Below, in pieces: positions 1-8,116 of a stretch of 64,000 bases of DNA. The stretch covers positions 310,001 to 374,000 of the forward strand of contig LT700188.1 of assembly GCA_900155405.1 (NCBI GenBank), in the 5' to 3' direction. The notes below the pieces were generated by a model. The model was not told the origin of the DNA and did not search any database. It worked only from the letters and a program-made list of their open reading frames with translations. Made by a program: the position numbers and the translations under genes. Numbering within the stretch: the stretch's first letter is position 1; the number at the start of each line of letters is the position of its first letter. This stretch comes from Negativicoccus massiliensis (GTDB lineage Bacteria; Bacillota; Negativicutes; Veillonellales; Negativicoccaceae).

Positions 1-1
1 C

Positions 2-388
2 GCCAAGAAAGAAAAGTTGCCATTACACGAAAAAGGGACCTATGTATGTACAGAAGGTCCGCGTTTTGAAACCGCCGGCGAAATTAAAATGTATGCGCAG
101 CTCGGAGGTGATGTCGTCGGTATGACCAATGCTCCCGAATGCCCATTAGCGCGGGAAGCGGAAATCGCATATACCACCGTATCGCTCGTTACCAACTTTG
201 CCGCCGGTATTTCTCCACAGAATCTTACACATAGTGAAGTGGTAGAAGCTATGGCAAAAAATAGCGAGCAATTGAAAAAACTCCTACGATCCGTAATGAC
301 GACATTTGACCCTGCATTTGATAGTCCGGCATTGCATGCCATGGAAGAATACGGTGGCTTTAAAGCAGAGCAAGGAACTAAGTTATGA
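2..388 (+). CDS. mtnP: S-methyl-5'-thioadenosine phosphorylase, C-terminal part
   Basis: Partial gene; the start lies left of the window and the frame is open from base 2. The product would split methylthioadenosine with phosphate into adenine and 5-methylthioribose-1-phosphate in the cytosol. About 128 residues are visible, with the family motif GPRFET at about residues 19-24 of the fragment, a GMTNAPE stretch and the VTNFAAGISP block of PNP/MTAP-type trimeric phosphorylases. Its TGA overlaps the ATG of mtnA (ATGA), so the two are translationally coupled. The substrate (MTA rather than another purine nucleoside) rests on the mtnA neighbour; the specificity residues upstream are not visible. 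Confidence 0.9.
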   Translation, partial: AKKEKLPLHEKGTYVCTEGPRFETAGEIKMYAQLGGDVVGMTNAPECPLAREAEIAYTTVSLVTNFAAGISPQNLTHSEVVEAMAKNSEQLKKLLRSVMTTFDPAFDSPALHAMEEYGGFKAEQGTKL

Positions 389-1437
389 GACACTTATATT
401 GGGAAAATGGCGCGCTCATCTTACTTGATCAGCGACGTTTACCCACTGAAGAAGTATATATAACATGCAGAAAAACAGCCGATGTCACTCATGCGATAGC
501 TACCTTGGCTGTGCGTGGAGCGCCGGCTATAGGTGTCGCCGCGGCGTATGCCTGCGTCTTGGCATTTGCCGAGCACGCAACGACAGGAAAAAACATCCCG
601 CAGCAATCTGTCTTTAACGCCGCCACCGAAACTTTACGGGAAGCTCGACCGACGGCGGTCAATTTAGCATGGGCCGTGGACTTGCAGCGTGAGATGTACG
701 CTGCATTGCTTGCACAAAATGCGTCATATGACACAGCTTACCAAGCATTACTTTTGCAAGCGCAAAAAGTGGATAGCGATGACCTTGCACAAAATAAAGA
801 GATGGCTAAGCACGGTGCTGCACTTTTTGATCGACCTGTAACGATTCTTACTCACTGTAATGCAGGGGCACTTGCTACAGCAGGTATCGGAACTGCGTTG
901 GGAGTTATCCGTGAATTGCATCTCCAAAAAAAATTAATCACGGTCTATATGGATGAAACACGCCCGCTGCTTCAGGGAGCTCGTCTGACGGCGTATGAAT
1001 TAACGAAAGATAACATTCCCTGCACATTAATTTGTGACAATATGGCCGGAAGCGCTATTTTAAACAAAAAAATAGATGCCATAATAGTTGGTGCGGATCG
1101 CATTACTACTCATGGCGATGTTGCCAATAAAATAGGTACTTACGGTTTGGCTGTACTGGCGTATCATCATAATATTCCATTTTACGTAGCAGCACCGAGC
1201 TCGACATTTGACTTTACGCTCAAGGACGGTTCACAGATTCCCATTGAAGAGCGTGCTGCCGAAGAGGTGCGTCAATTTCAAGGAGTTTGCAGTGCGCCAA
1301 AAGATGTTGCCGTTTGGAATCCCGCGTTTGATGTAACTCCCGCTGAATTGGTGACGGGAATCATTACAGAAAAAGGTGTGTTAACCTCACCATATGATCA
1401 GGCAATCACCAAATTAAAAGAGAAGGTGAAGCAATGA
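385..1437 (+). CDS. mtnA: Methylthioribose-1-phosphate isomerase
   Basis: Converts 5-methylthioribose-1-phosphate to methylthioribulose-1-phosphate, the step after MtnP. The 350-residue length is usual for the family. It shows the RGAPAIG motif (44-50), the catalytic cysteine in THCNAGALATAG (C158) and the catalytic aspartate in VGADRI (D238). The ATG overlaps the mtnP stop, and an AAGGA-type ribosome site lies upstream. The gene overlaps the next by four bases. No later methionine-salvage genes (mtnB, mtnK, mtnW) follow, so this operon stops at methylthioribulose-1-phosphate; the same enzyme pair can also serve 5-deoxyadenosine disposal. Confidence 0.96.
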   Translation: MRHLYWENGALILLDQRRLPTEEVYITCRKTADVTHAIATLAVRGAPAIGVAAAYACVLAFAEHATTGKNIPQQSVFNAATETLREARPTAVNLAWAVDLQREMYAALLAQNASYDTAYQALLLQAQKVDSDDLAQNKEMAKHGAALFDRPVTILTHCNAGALATAGIGTALGVIRELHLQKKLITVYMDETRPLLQGARLTAYELTKDNIPCTLICDNMAGSAILNKKIDAIIVGADRITTHGDVANKIGTYGLAVLAYHHNIPFYVAAPSSTFDFTLKDGSQIPIEERAAEEVRQFQGVCSAPKDVAVWNPAFDVTPAELVTGIITEKGVLTSPYDQAITKLKEKVKQ

Positions 1438-2687
1438 ATTCTATCATTCGAGATTTATCTCTGGCCGCGGAAGGCGAAAAAAGAATTGATTGGGTACAAA
1501 GATATATGCCGGTACTACAGGAAATTTGGCGAGATTTAACAAAGCGGCAAGCATTTGCAGGTAAAACCATAGTTATGTCGATTCACTTGGAGGCAAAAAC
1601 GGCATTTTTGGCGACGGTTTTACAGGAAGCCGGAGCCAAGGTCATTGTCACCGGCAGCAATCCGCTTTCTACGCAGGATCCGATTGCCGCCGCTTTGGTA
1701 AAACGAGGTCTTACCGTATATGCTACGCACGGTTGTACCGATGAAGAATATACACAATACTTAAACCACGCCTTGGACCACAAGCCGCATCTGATTTTAG
1801 ATGACGGCGGTGATGTGACGGCGCTTGTTCTGGATAGTCGTAAAGATGCGCAAGAGCGCCTCTTGGGAGGTTCCGAAGAAACGACTACCGGCGTACAACG
1901 TTTGCGCGTATGGGATAAGGAAAAGAAACTGCAATTTCCAATGGTTGCTGTCAATGATTCACTGTGCAAATATCTTTTTGATAATCGCTACGGTACCGGG
2001 CAATCCGCTTGGGACGGTATTATTCGGACAACCAATCTGACAATTGCCGGACGCAATGTGGTAGTTGCGGGGTATGGTTGGTGCGGTAAAGGCGTTGCCA
2101 TGCGCGCCAAAGGATTAGGAGCACATGTTTATATCACGGAAATTGATCCTATCAAAGCGATCGAAGCGGTATTTGACGGTTTTACGGTGTTACCGATGGA
2201 AAAAGCGGCCCGGCTCGGTGATATTTTCATCACGGTAACGGGTTGTAAGGATGTCATCACTAAAGCCCATTATCCGTTAATGAAAGATGGGGCCATTCTA
2301 TGTAATGCAGGCCACTTTGACGTGGAAGTAAATGTTCGAGAACTCAGTGAAATTGCCGACAAAGAATTTGAGGCCCGACAAAATATTAAAGGCTATACAT
2401 TAGCCAATGGAAATACTCTCTTCGTTTTGGCCGAGGGAAGACTGGTCAATTTGGCGGCGGGGGATGGACATCCCGCTGAAATCATGGACTTGTCCTTCGC
2501 GTTGCAAGCGTTGGCGTTGGATTATGTACAGACAAATGCGGAATGGCTTTCGCCGAAAGTATATGTCATGCCTAAAGTGATTGATGAAAAGGTCGCACGA
2601 ATTAAATTAGAGGCAATGAATTATGCTATTGATACATTGACATCCGAACAATATGCTTACTTATATGAGGAAGGAAGTGCCGAATGA
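1434..2687 (+). CDS. ahcY: Adenosylhomocysteinase family hydrolase, candidate S-inosylhomocysteine hydrolase
   Basis: NAD-dependent hydrolase of the S-adenosylhomocysteine hydrolase family, 417 residues, releasing homocysteine from a nucleoside thioether. Visible are DDGGD, the EETTTG motif, FDNRYGTGQS, the NAD-binding GYGWCGKG and the GHFDVE segment. The base-recognition segment that reads HMTVETA in the human enzyme reads HLEAKTA here (H51-A57), so the Thr and Glu known to contact adenine are replaced by Glu53 and Lys55. The same HLEAKTA signature is, from memory, found in Thermotoga and methanogen homologues, and the Methanocaldococcus member was characterised as an S-inosylhomocysteine hydrolase. 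The neighbouring deaminase MtaD could supply that substrate. Family membership is certain; the preferred nucleoside is inference. Confidence 0.93.
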   Translation: MNSIIRDLSLAAEGEKRIDWVQRYMPVLQEIWRDLTKRQAFAGKTIVMSIHLEAKTAFLATVLQEAGAKVIVTGSNPLSTQDPIAAALVKRGLTVYATHGCTDEEYTQYLNHALDHKPHLILDDGGDVTALVLDSRKDAQERLLGGSEETTTGVQRLRVWDKEKKLQFPMVAVNDSLCKYLFDNRYGTGQSAWDGIIRTTNLTIAGRNVVVAGYGWCGKGVAMRAKGLGAHVYITEIDPIKAIEAVFDGFTVLPMEKAARLGDIFITVTGCKDVITKAHYPLMKDGAILCNAGHFDVEVNVRELSEIADKEFEARQNIKGYTLANGNTLFVLAEGRLVNLAAGDGHPAEIMDLSFALQALALDYVQTNAEWLSPKVYVMPKVIDEKVARIKLEAMNYAIDTLTSEQYAYLYEEGSAE

Positions 2688-3964
2688 ACACATTAATTCA
2701 ACATGTGGACCTTTGGACACCACAGGAAATAATAATTGACGTTGATATTTTGGTAAGCGACCAACGAATTCAAAAAATTGGAAAAAACCTTGAATGCGAA
2801 GATGTTGACAATAAAATAGATGGCAAGAGAATGCTGGCCATGCCGGGCTTAATTAACAGTCATACCCATGTTGCAATGACATTATTTCGCAGCTATGCCG
2901 ATGATGTCGCCTTAATGGATTGGCTCGAAAACCATATTTGGCCGGCGGAAGCAAAATTGAATGATGAAGTTGTTTACTGGGGTTCACAGTTGGCTTTTGC
3001 GGAAATGATTCGGGGCGGTACCACCGCGTTTTGTGATATGTATATGCACATGCCTCAGGTGGCTAAAGCGGCTGTTGATGTCGGTATGCGCGGTAATATT
3101 GCGCGTGGCTTGGCGGGTACTTCTCCCAATGGAGAGGAAGCGCTGCAGGAAAACGTAGCACTTTTTCATGAATGGCATCAAGCAGAAAACGGCTTAATTC
3201 GTGTAATGCTTGGACCGCATGCGCCATATACCTGTCCGGCAAAATATTTAGAAAAAGTCATTGATGCCGCCGGTAAAGACAATATCGAAATCCATATTCA
3301 CTTATCCGAAACGCAAGGGGAGGTCGAAACCTGCCGAGAAAAACACGGGCTCAGTCCGATTGCTTATATGGAAAAACTCGGTCTGTTTACTCAACCGACC
3401 TTAGCCGCACATTGCGTACATGTAGACGCTGACGATATTGCTATTATAGCGGAGCATAATGTAAGGGTTGCACATAATCCGCGCAGTAATTTAAAACTGG
3501 CTTCAGGCGTGGCACCGGTTCCTCAGATGCTTGCTGCGAATGTAACCGTCGGTTTGGCTACCGACGGTGCATCGAGCAATAATAAGCTTGATATGTGGGA
3601 GGAAATGCAGACAGCCGCATTAATTCATAAAGGCGTATCCTATGATCCTACCGCTATTCCGGCACAAACCGCGGTGGAATTGGCTACATCAGGAGGAGCC
3701 CATGCACTTGGTTATAGCGATCTCGGCGAATTGAAAGAAGGCAATTTAGCTGATATCATCTTAATTGACCGCAACGGTTTCCATTGGCAACCGCAGTATA
3801 ATGTTACGTCATTACTTGCCTATGCGGCACAATCGTCGGATGTGGATACCGTCATGATCAACGGCAAGCTTGTTATGCAGCATCGCCAACTGCTTACCAT
3901 TGATGAAGAGCGTTTGCGCAGTGAAATTACAAAAGCACAAGAGTACTTTAGCAACTTGTCATAA
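2684..3964 (+). CDS. mtaD: 5-methylthioadenosine/S-adenosylhomocysteine deaminase
   Basis: Amidohydrolase that deaminates the adenine ring of methylthioadenosine and S-adenosylhomocysteine, giving the inosyl forms. The 426 residues show the metal site HTH (H60, H62), HLSE with H206 and E209, AAHCVH with H243, and the TDGASSNN segment with D294, in family order. ATGA overlap with the upstream gene couples translation. It is the last gene of the operon, followed by a long palindrome. Together with the ahcY homologue it makes a complete deamination-then-hydrolysis route for S-adenosylhomocysteine. Confidence 0.95.
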   Translation: MNTLIQHVDLWTPQEIIIDVDILVSDQRIQKIGKNLECEDVDNKIDGKRMLAMPGLINSHTHVAMTLFRSYADDVALMDWLENHIWPAEAKLNDEVVYWGSQLAFAEMIRGGTTAFCDMYMHMPQVAKAAVDVGMRGNIARGLAGTSPNGEEALQENVALFHEWHQAENGLIRVMLGPHAPYTCPAKYLEKVIDAAGKDNIEIHIHLSETQGEVETCREKHGLSPIAYMEKLGLFTQPTLAAHCVHVDADDIAIIAEHNVRVAHNPRSNLKLASGVAPVPQMLAANVTVGLATDGASSNNKLDMWEEMQTAALIHKGVSYDPTAIPAQTAVELATSGGAHALGYSDLGELKEGNLADIILIDRNGFHWQPQYNVTSLLAYAAQSSDVDTVMINGKLVMQHRQLLTIDEERLRSEITKAQEYFSNLS

Positions 3965-3980
3965 GCAATAAAATATGATA

Positions 3981-4035
3981 GCCTATAATAAATAACGATA
4001 ATGTTAAATTATCGTTATTTATTATAGGCCTTTTT
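3981..4035. terminator. Long 22-bp-arm palindrome with T run
   Basis: Perfect inverted repeat with arms 3981-4002 and 4008-4029, a 5-base loop, then a run of five T. It fits a terminator of the mtnP-mtaD operon. The arms are very AT-rich and contain a TATAAT (3984-3989) with no good -35 partner. The ribosome site of the recombinase (AGGTGG, 4036-4041) follows directly, so it could also be an operator or a recombination site. Confidence 0.7.
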
Positions 4036-4047
4036 AGGTGGTGCATT

Positions 4048-5028
4048 ATGGCGAAACACTTCTATTTACGGGATAATCAACGCATTCAGAACAATTCTTT
4101 GCTTTCTTCCGGAAGTAAGGAGTTATTTACGTTGGAAAAGTCGCACTCGACAATTGATGCCTATGAATCAGATTGGTCGGACTTCTGTGATTGGTGCAAT
4201 TATCGCGGCATTTACTTTTTTCCTGCGACTCCTGAGACGATTGTCAATTATATACATGATTTATCCGCTTATGCGAAAGCGAACACCATCGCCCGCCGCG
4301 TAAGCGCGCTATCGGAAAATTTTACAGCCGGCGGTTTGATTAAAGATAATCCCTGCCTATCTCCGTTAGTAAAGGCCGCGATGAAAGGTATTCGCCGTAA
4401 AATCGGTACGTATCAGCAAGGTAAATCACCGCTTTTAAAAGAAGATTTGGAAGCTATCGTGCAAATGATGGATATTAAAGATCTTACCCAACATTTAGAT
4501 AAAACAGTTCTTGTAATCGGTTTTATGGGAGCATTTCGCAGAAGCGAATTAAGTTCTATACGGTATGAAGATGTTCATTTTGTACGGCAAGGTATTGAAA
4601 TCTTTATTCCCCGCTCCAAAGCCGACCAGGAAGGTGAAGGTAATATTGTTGCCTTACCGAATTTAACGCAAAAAGAATTATGTCCGGTCACGACCTTAAA
4701 AAGCTGGCTATCTCGAACCAAAATCACCTCCGGGCCGGTTTTTCGCTCGCCGACTAAAACGGGGAAATTACGTAAAAATGCGCTTTCTGACCAGATGGTC
4801 AATCGCATCGTCAAGCGTTGGGCGGAAAAAATCGGTTTGGATCCGGCGGATTATGGAGCGCACAGCTTACGCCACGGCTTCGCTACATCGGCCGCATTGG
4901 CCGGCATTGAGGAGCGGCGTATTATGCAACAGACGCGACATCATTCCGTTGAAATGGTACGACATTATATTAATGAAGCGGATCGGTTTGAGCATAACCC
5001 GTTGCGCGATATGTTCAGTGCAAAATAA
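4048..5028 (+). CDS. Stand-alone tyrosine recombinase/integrase
   Basis: Site-specific DNA recombinase of the phage-integrase family, 326 residues. An N-terminal SAM-like core-binding domain (about 30-115) precedes the catalytic domain (about 125-315). The catalytic residues are all visible: R164 (GAFRRSEL), K191, H272 and R275 (HSLRHGF), H299 and nucleophile Y307. It is therefore probably active. It is not an obvious XerC or XerD, which are shorter and carry a different N-terminus. No excisionase, phage gene, cargo or direct repeat is visible nearby. AGGTGG lies 6 bases before the ATG. The substrate site is unknown; the adjacent palindrome is one candidate. Confidence 0.9.
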   Translation: MAKHFYLRDNQRIQNNSLLSSGSKELFTLEKSHSTIDAYESDWSDFCDWCNYRGIYFFPATPETIVNYIHDLSAYAKANTIARRVSALSENFTAGGLIKDNPCLSPLVKAAMKGIRRKIGTYQQGKSPLLKEDLEAIVQMMDIKDLTQHLDKTVLVIGFMGAFRRSELSSIRYEDVHFVRQGIEIFIPRSKADQEGEGNIVALPNLTQKELCPVTTLKSWLSRTKITSGPVFRSPTKTGKLRKNALSDQMVNRIVKRWAEKIGLDPADYGAHSLRHGFATSAALAGIEERRIMQQTRHHSVEMVRHYINEADRFEHNPLRDMFSAK

Positions 5029-5053
5029 AAAACAGTGCTAAGCACTGTTTTTT
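5027..5053. terminator. Bidirectional terminator between recombinase and LysM gene
   Basis: Inverted repeat with arms 5027-5039 and 5041-5053 around CAGTGCT/AGCACTG, flanked by A and T runs. It can end transcription from both converging genes; the stop codon of the LysM gene lies inside it. Confidence 0.85.
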
Positions 5054-5369
5054 ATTTTGCTGCAATGTTTATTTCGTCATTAATGGAAGAGGTTTCTACC
5101 GGAATATGAATAATCATACCCGGACGCAATGTACCGGCATCAACTAAATGATTATAGCTTTGAATTTCATACACGACTTCACGAATATCTTTATGCGCCG
5201 GTGCATATTGGGAAGCAATCTTCCATAATGTATCACCGGTCTGAATGCGAATCGGTTGATAATATACTTGTGAAGCAGGTTTACTGCTCATAAAGTACAT
5301 CCAACCTGCGACGACAAGAATTATTAAAATGCCTAATTCCATAAAAATATTGCCCATTGTTTTTGTCAT
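5052..5369 (-). CDS. YneA-like SOS cell division suppressor (LysM membrane protein)
   Basis: Small protein of 105 residues with one N-terminal membrane segment (about 7-27) and a LysM domain (about 41-91), which binds peptidoglycan. Size, architecture and position divergent from lexA match Bacillus YneA, which delays septation during the SOS response. The ATG at 5369 is chosen because it follows a GAGG ribosome site and lies downstream of a clear promoter; upstream in-frame starts would lie in or before that promoter. A LexA box sits inside the promoter and a second lies near the start. Sequence identity to YneA was not measured, so orthology is inferred from context. Confidence 0.85.
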   Translation of the reverse strand: MTKTMGNIFMELGILIILVVAGWMYFMSSKPASQVYYQPIRIQTGDTLWKIASQYAPAHKDIREVVYEIQSYNHLVDAGTLRPGMIIHIPVETSSINDEINIAAK

Positions 5370-5389
5370 AATATTCACATCCTCAAAAG

Positions 5390-5466
5390 CGAACATTTGT
5401 TCTTTTGTTAAATTCATCATACTACCGAACAAATGTTCTGTCAAGTATAATTCGAACATTTGTTTC
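5390..5466. promoter_or_regulatory. Three LexA (SOS) boxes
   Basis: Three matches to the Gram-positive LexA operator CGAAC-N4-GTTC: 5390-5403 and 5426-5439 fit fully over that core, and 5453-5466 has one change (GTTT). Box 2 covers the promoter of the LysM gene. Box 3 overlaps the probable -35 region of lexA. Box 1 lies between the LysM promoter and its start codon. This predicts joint repression of both divergent genes by LexA. Confidence 0.9.
5416..5444 (-). promoter_or_regulatory. Promoter of the YneA-like gene
   Basis: On the minus strand TTGACA (5439-5444), a 17-base spacer and TATGAT (5416-5421). The spacer is almost filled by LexA box 2, so bound LexA would block RNA polymerase directly. 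Confidence 0.85.
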
Positions 5467-5491
5467 CTATCTGAGAAAATTTTGTTATAAT
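5463..5491 (+). promoter_or_regulatory. Promoter of lexA
   Basis: TATAAT at 5486-5491, with a weak -35 (TTTCCT, 5463-5468) at 17 bases. The -35 overlaps LexA box 3, indicating autorepression. Confidence 0.6.
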
Positions 5492-5511
5492 GCAAGAAAG
5501 GATGTGATTCT

Positions 5512-6138
5512 ATGACAAACAACCAACGTCCGCAGTTAACGACACGTCAAAAGGATGTGCTGGAATATATCCGTGATTTTACTTATCGTAACGGTTATGT
5601 CCCTTCCGTTCGTGACATTGCACGAGCGATTGGTGTGAAGTCTCCTTCTACCGTACAGGGATATCTCGATGGTTTGGAAAAAGCCGGTTATATTCGCCGT
5701 GAGCCTTCGCAAAATCGTTCCATTGTGTTGATTGAGGAAGATGAATGGCGCCAAAAAGAATTGACACCAATTCCCTTGATAGGCAATGTTCATGCCGGTC
5801 TACCTGCTACTGCGGAGCAAAATGTAGAAGATGTCTACCCCTTCCCTCTTCAATTCATTGGCAGCGATTCGGCATTTATGTTGGAAGTGCAGGGCGACAG
5901 TATGATGGACGCAGGCATTTTGGAAGGTGACGTGCTTTTTGTTAAAGAGCAGCCGAATGCGGAAAATGGTGATATTGTGGTCGCTATGGTCGGTGACGAG
6001 GAAGCGACGGTAAAACGGTTTTATAAAGAGTCGGATCATATACGTCTGCAGCCTGAAAATGATGCATATGAACCCATCATCAGTCAAGATGTGAAAATCG
6101 TCGGCCGCGTAATCGGGGTATATCGAAAATATAATTGA
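5512..6138 (+). CDS. lexA: LexA repressor
   Basis: SOS repressor that self-cleaves when RecA filaments form. The 208 residues comprise an N-terminal winged helix-turn-helix (about 1-75, with the VKSPSTVQGYLDGL recognition region) and a C-terminal S24 peptidase domain. The cleavage bond is A95-G96 in NVHAGLP, with catalytic S130 (GDSMMDAG) and K168 (ATVKRF). The ATG at 5512 follows AAGAAAGGATG. It is divergent from the LysM gene, an arrangement known from lexA-yneA of Bacillus. A strong terminator follows. Confidence 0.98.
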   Translation: MTNNQRPQLTTRQKDVLEYIRDFTYRNGYVPSVRDIARAIGVKSPSTVQGYLDGLEKAGYIRREPSQNRSIVLIEEDEWRQKELTPIPLIGNVHAGLPATAEQNVEDVYPFPLQFIGSDSAFMLEVQGDSMMDAGILEGDVLFVKEQPNAENGDIVVAMVGDEEATVKRFYKESDHIRLQPENDAYEPIISQDVKIVGRVIGVYRKYN

Positions 6139-6141
6139 AAT

Positions 6142-6168
6142 AAAAAAAGAGCCTTAGGCTCTTTTTTT
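6142..6168. terminator. Terminator between lexA and dapA
   Basis: Arms 6142-6153 and 6157-6168 (A run-GAGCC, TTA loop, GGCTC-T run). It serves both convergent genes. Confidence 0.9.
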
Positions 6169-6169
6169 A

Positions 6170-7054
6170 TTAGCAAAGATCGTAGTCGTTCAAAAATTCA
6201 CGAATAAACTCTTTTTCTTTTTCATTCGCATGTACCAACGGCAAGCGGAATTCACCGGCCGGCAAACCGATCATACCCACCGCTTCTTTCACCGGAATCG
6301 GATTGGATATGAAGAAAAGCTTCTTCATGAGCGGTAGCAATTGATAATGAATTTGTTGTGCCTTTTGCACATCGCCGGCCAAGAATGATGTGACCATTTG
6401 GTTTAACTGTTCACCGACGAGGTGACCGGCGACACTAATTACGCCACAACCACCCACAGCTAAAATCGGTAAGGTCAAAGAATCATCACCGCTGTAAATC
6501 AGAAATCCTTCCGGACAAAGCCGTGCAATTTCGGAAACTTGATTCAGGTTTCCGCTCGCTTCTTTAACCGCAACAATATTCGAAAATTCGTTGGCCAGAC
6601 GGGCAATCGTTTCCGGTGTCACTTGCGAAGCGGTGCGCCCCGGTACGTTGTATAAAATAATGGGCAAGGAGGTGCTTTGCGCAATCGCCGCAAAATGTTG
6701 ATAGCAACCTTCCTGTGTCGGCTTATTATAATATGGCACGACAGCCATGCAGGCATTTACCCCGGTTTTTTCGGCTTCTTTGGTAAATGCTACGGATTGT
6801 TGCGTATTGTTTGAGCCCGTATTAGCAACTAAAAATATTTCCGGACCGACTGCTTCCCGAATCGTTGCGAAAAGCTTCAATTTTTCTTCCGCAGTCATTA
6901 CGGCACCTTCACCGGTGCTACCGCAAATGACCAGTCCGTCCGAACCATGGGCAACTAAATGACGGGCGAGCTGAGCGCTTGCTTGATAATCGACTTCTCC
7001 GGTTTTTGTAAATGGCGTAATCATTGCCGTTAAAACGGCTCCAAATGACTTCAT
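6170..7054 (-). CDS. dapA: 4-hydroxy-tetrahydrodipicolinate synthase
   Basis: Condenses aspartate semialdehyde with pyruvate, the first committed step to diaminopimelate and lysine. The 294-residue TIM barrel shows GSTGEG (45-50), catalytic Y135 in YNVPGRT and Schiff-base K164 in VAVKEASG. Last gene of the asd-dapA part of a dapB-asd-dapA run read on the minus strand, 16 bases after asd. Confidence 0.97.
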   Translation of the reverse strand: MKSFGAVLTAMITPFTKTGEVDYQASAQLARHLVAHGSDGLVICGSTGEGAVMTAEEKLKLFATIREAVGPEIFLVANTGSNNTQQSVAFTKEAEKTGVNACMAVVPYYNKPTQEGCYQHFAAIAQSTSLPIILYNVPGRTASQVTPETIARLANEFSNIVAVKEASGNLNQVSEIARLCPEGFLIYSGDDSLTLPILAVGGCGVISVAGHLVGEQLNQMVTSFLAGDVQKAQQIHYQLLPLMKKLFFISNPIPVKEAVGMIGLPAGEFRLPLVHANEKEKEFIREFLNDYDLC

Positions 7055-7070
7055 GACACCGCTCCTTTAC

Positions 7071-8105
7071 TCATAATAAATCGTTTTCCAAAATGTATTC
7101 AGCAATCTGCAGGGTATTTAAAGCGGCTCCTTTACGGATCTGGTCGCCGGAAATCCACAGATTTAGTGCATTGGGATCATACAGATCTTTGCGCAGACGC
7201 CCGACGCTGACATCATTTTTAAAAGAAGTATCCAACGGCATCGGATATTGCATCTTCTGCGGGTCATCACAGACGACGACGCCCGGCATTGCGCTCAGTG
7301 CTTCTCGCACGGCGGCAACTTCCAACGGTTTCTCCGTTTTCACACGAACCGACATGGCATGGCTACGCATGACCGGTACCCGTACCGTGGTCGGCGATAC
7401 CGCAATAGTGTCATCGTGCAGAACCTTATGCACTTCATTAACCATTTTCATTTCTTCCTTGGTATAGTCGTTATCCAAAAAGACATCAATTTGCGGAATC
7501 AAATTATAGGCGATCTGGTAATGGGTATCGAGGCTGGCAACCGGTAAATAATTCGCTTGGGGCTCTTCGCCGTTAACGATAGCTTCCACCTGTTTTGTCA
7601 ATTCTTCCATGCCTTCTTTGCCGGCACCGGATACCGCTTGGTAAGTACTGACGACAATTTCCTTAATCGGTGACAAATCGTGAATCGGTTTCAACGCCAT
7701 CAGCATAATAATGGTTGAGCAATTCGGGTTGGCAATGATGCCTTGTTGTGCTTTGACATCTTCGGGATTAATTTCAGGAATGACCAAAGGTACATTGGGA
7801 TCCATCCGAAATGTACTCGAATTATCAATGACAATGGCGCCGCGTTTGGCAGCTTCCGGCGCAAGAGTCTTGCTGACGCTGCCACCGGCAAAAAGAGCGA
7901 TATCAATATCATTAAATGAATCGGGAGTAGCCTCTTCTACGGTAATTTTTTTACCTTTTACGGTAAGCTCCTTACCGGCCGAACGTTTCGATGCCAACAG
8001 TTTTAATTCGCTATATGGAAAATTTCGTTCTTCAATAAGCTGAATAAATTCCTGTCCTACTGCGCCGGTAGCACCTAAAATAGCAATACGTGCGTTACTG
8101 ATCAT
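7071..8105 (-). CDS. asd: Aspartate-semialdehyde dehydrogenase
   Basis: NADPH-dependent reduction of aspartyl phosphate to aspartate semialdehyde, the branch point to lysine, threonine and methionine. The 344 residues show the nucleotide motif GATGAVGQ (11-18) and the active-site C129 in ANPNCST. Its product feeds dapA next door and hom at 28422-29732. Confidence 0.97.
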   Translation of the reverse strand: MISNARIAILGATGAVGQEFIQLIEERNFPYSELKLLASKRSAGKELTVKGKKITVEEATPDSFNDIDIALFAGGSVSKTLAPEAAKRGAIVIDNSSTFRMDPNVPLVIPEINPEDVKAQQGIIANPNCSTIIMLMALKPIHDLSPIKEIVVSTYQAVSGAGKEGMEELTKQVEAIVNGEEPQANYLPVASLDTHYQIAYNLIPQIDVFLDNDYTKEEMKMVNEVHKVLHDDTIAVSPTTVRVPVMRSHAMSVRVKTEKPLEVAAVREALSAMPGVVVCDDPQKMQYPMPLDTSFKNDVSVGRLRKDLYDPNALNLWISGDQIRKGAALNTLQIAEYILENDLL

Positions 8106-8116
8106 GGCGGACCTCC

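Noticed and set aside
3981-4029. Canonical dif site
   Set aside because: The spacing between the dif-like halves is about three bases too long and the sequence is a perfect palindrome, which dif is not. Kept only as a possibility in the findings.
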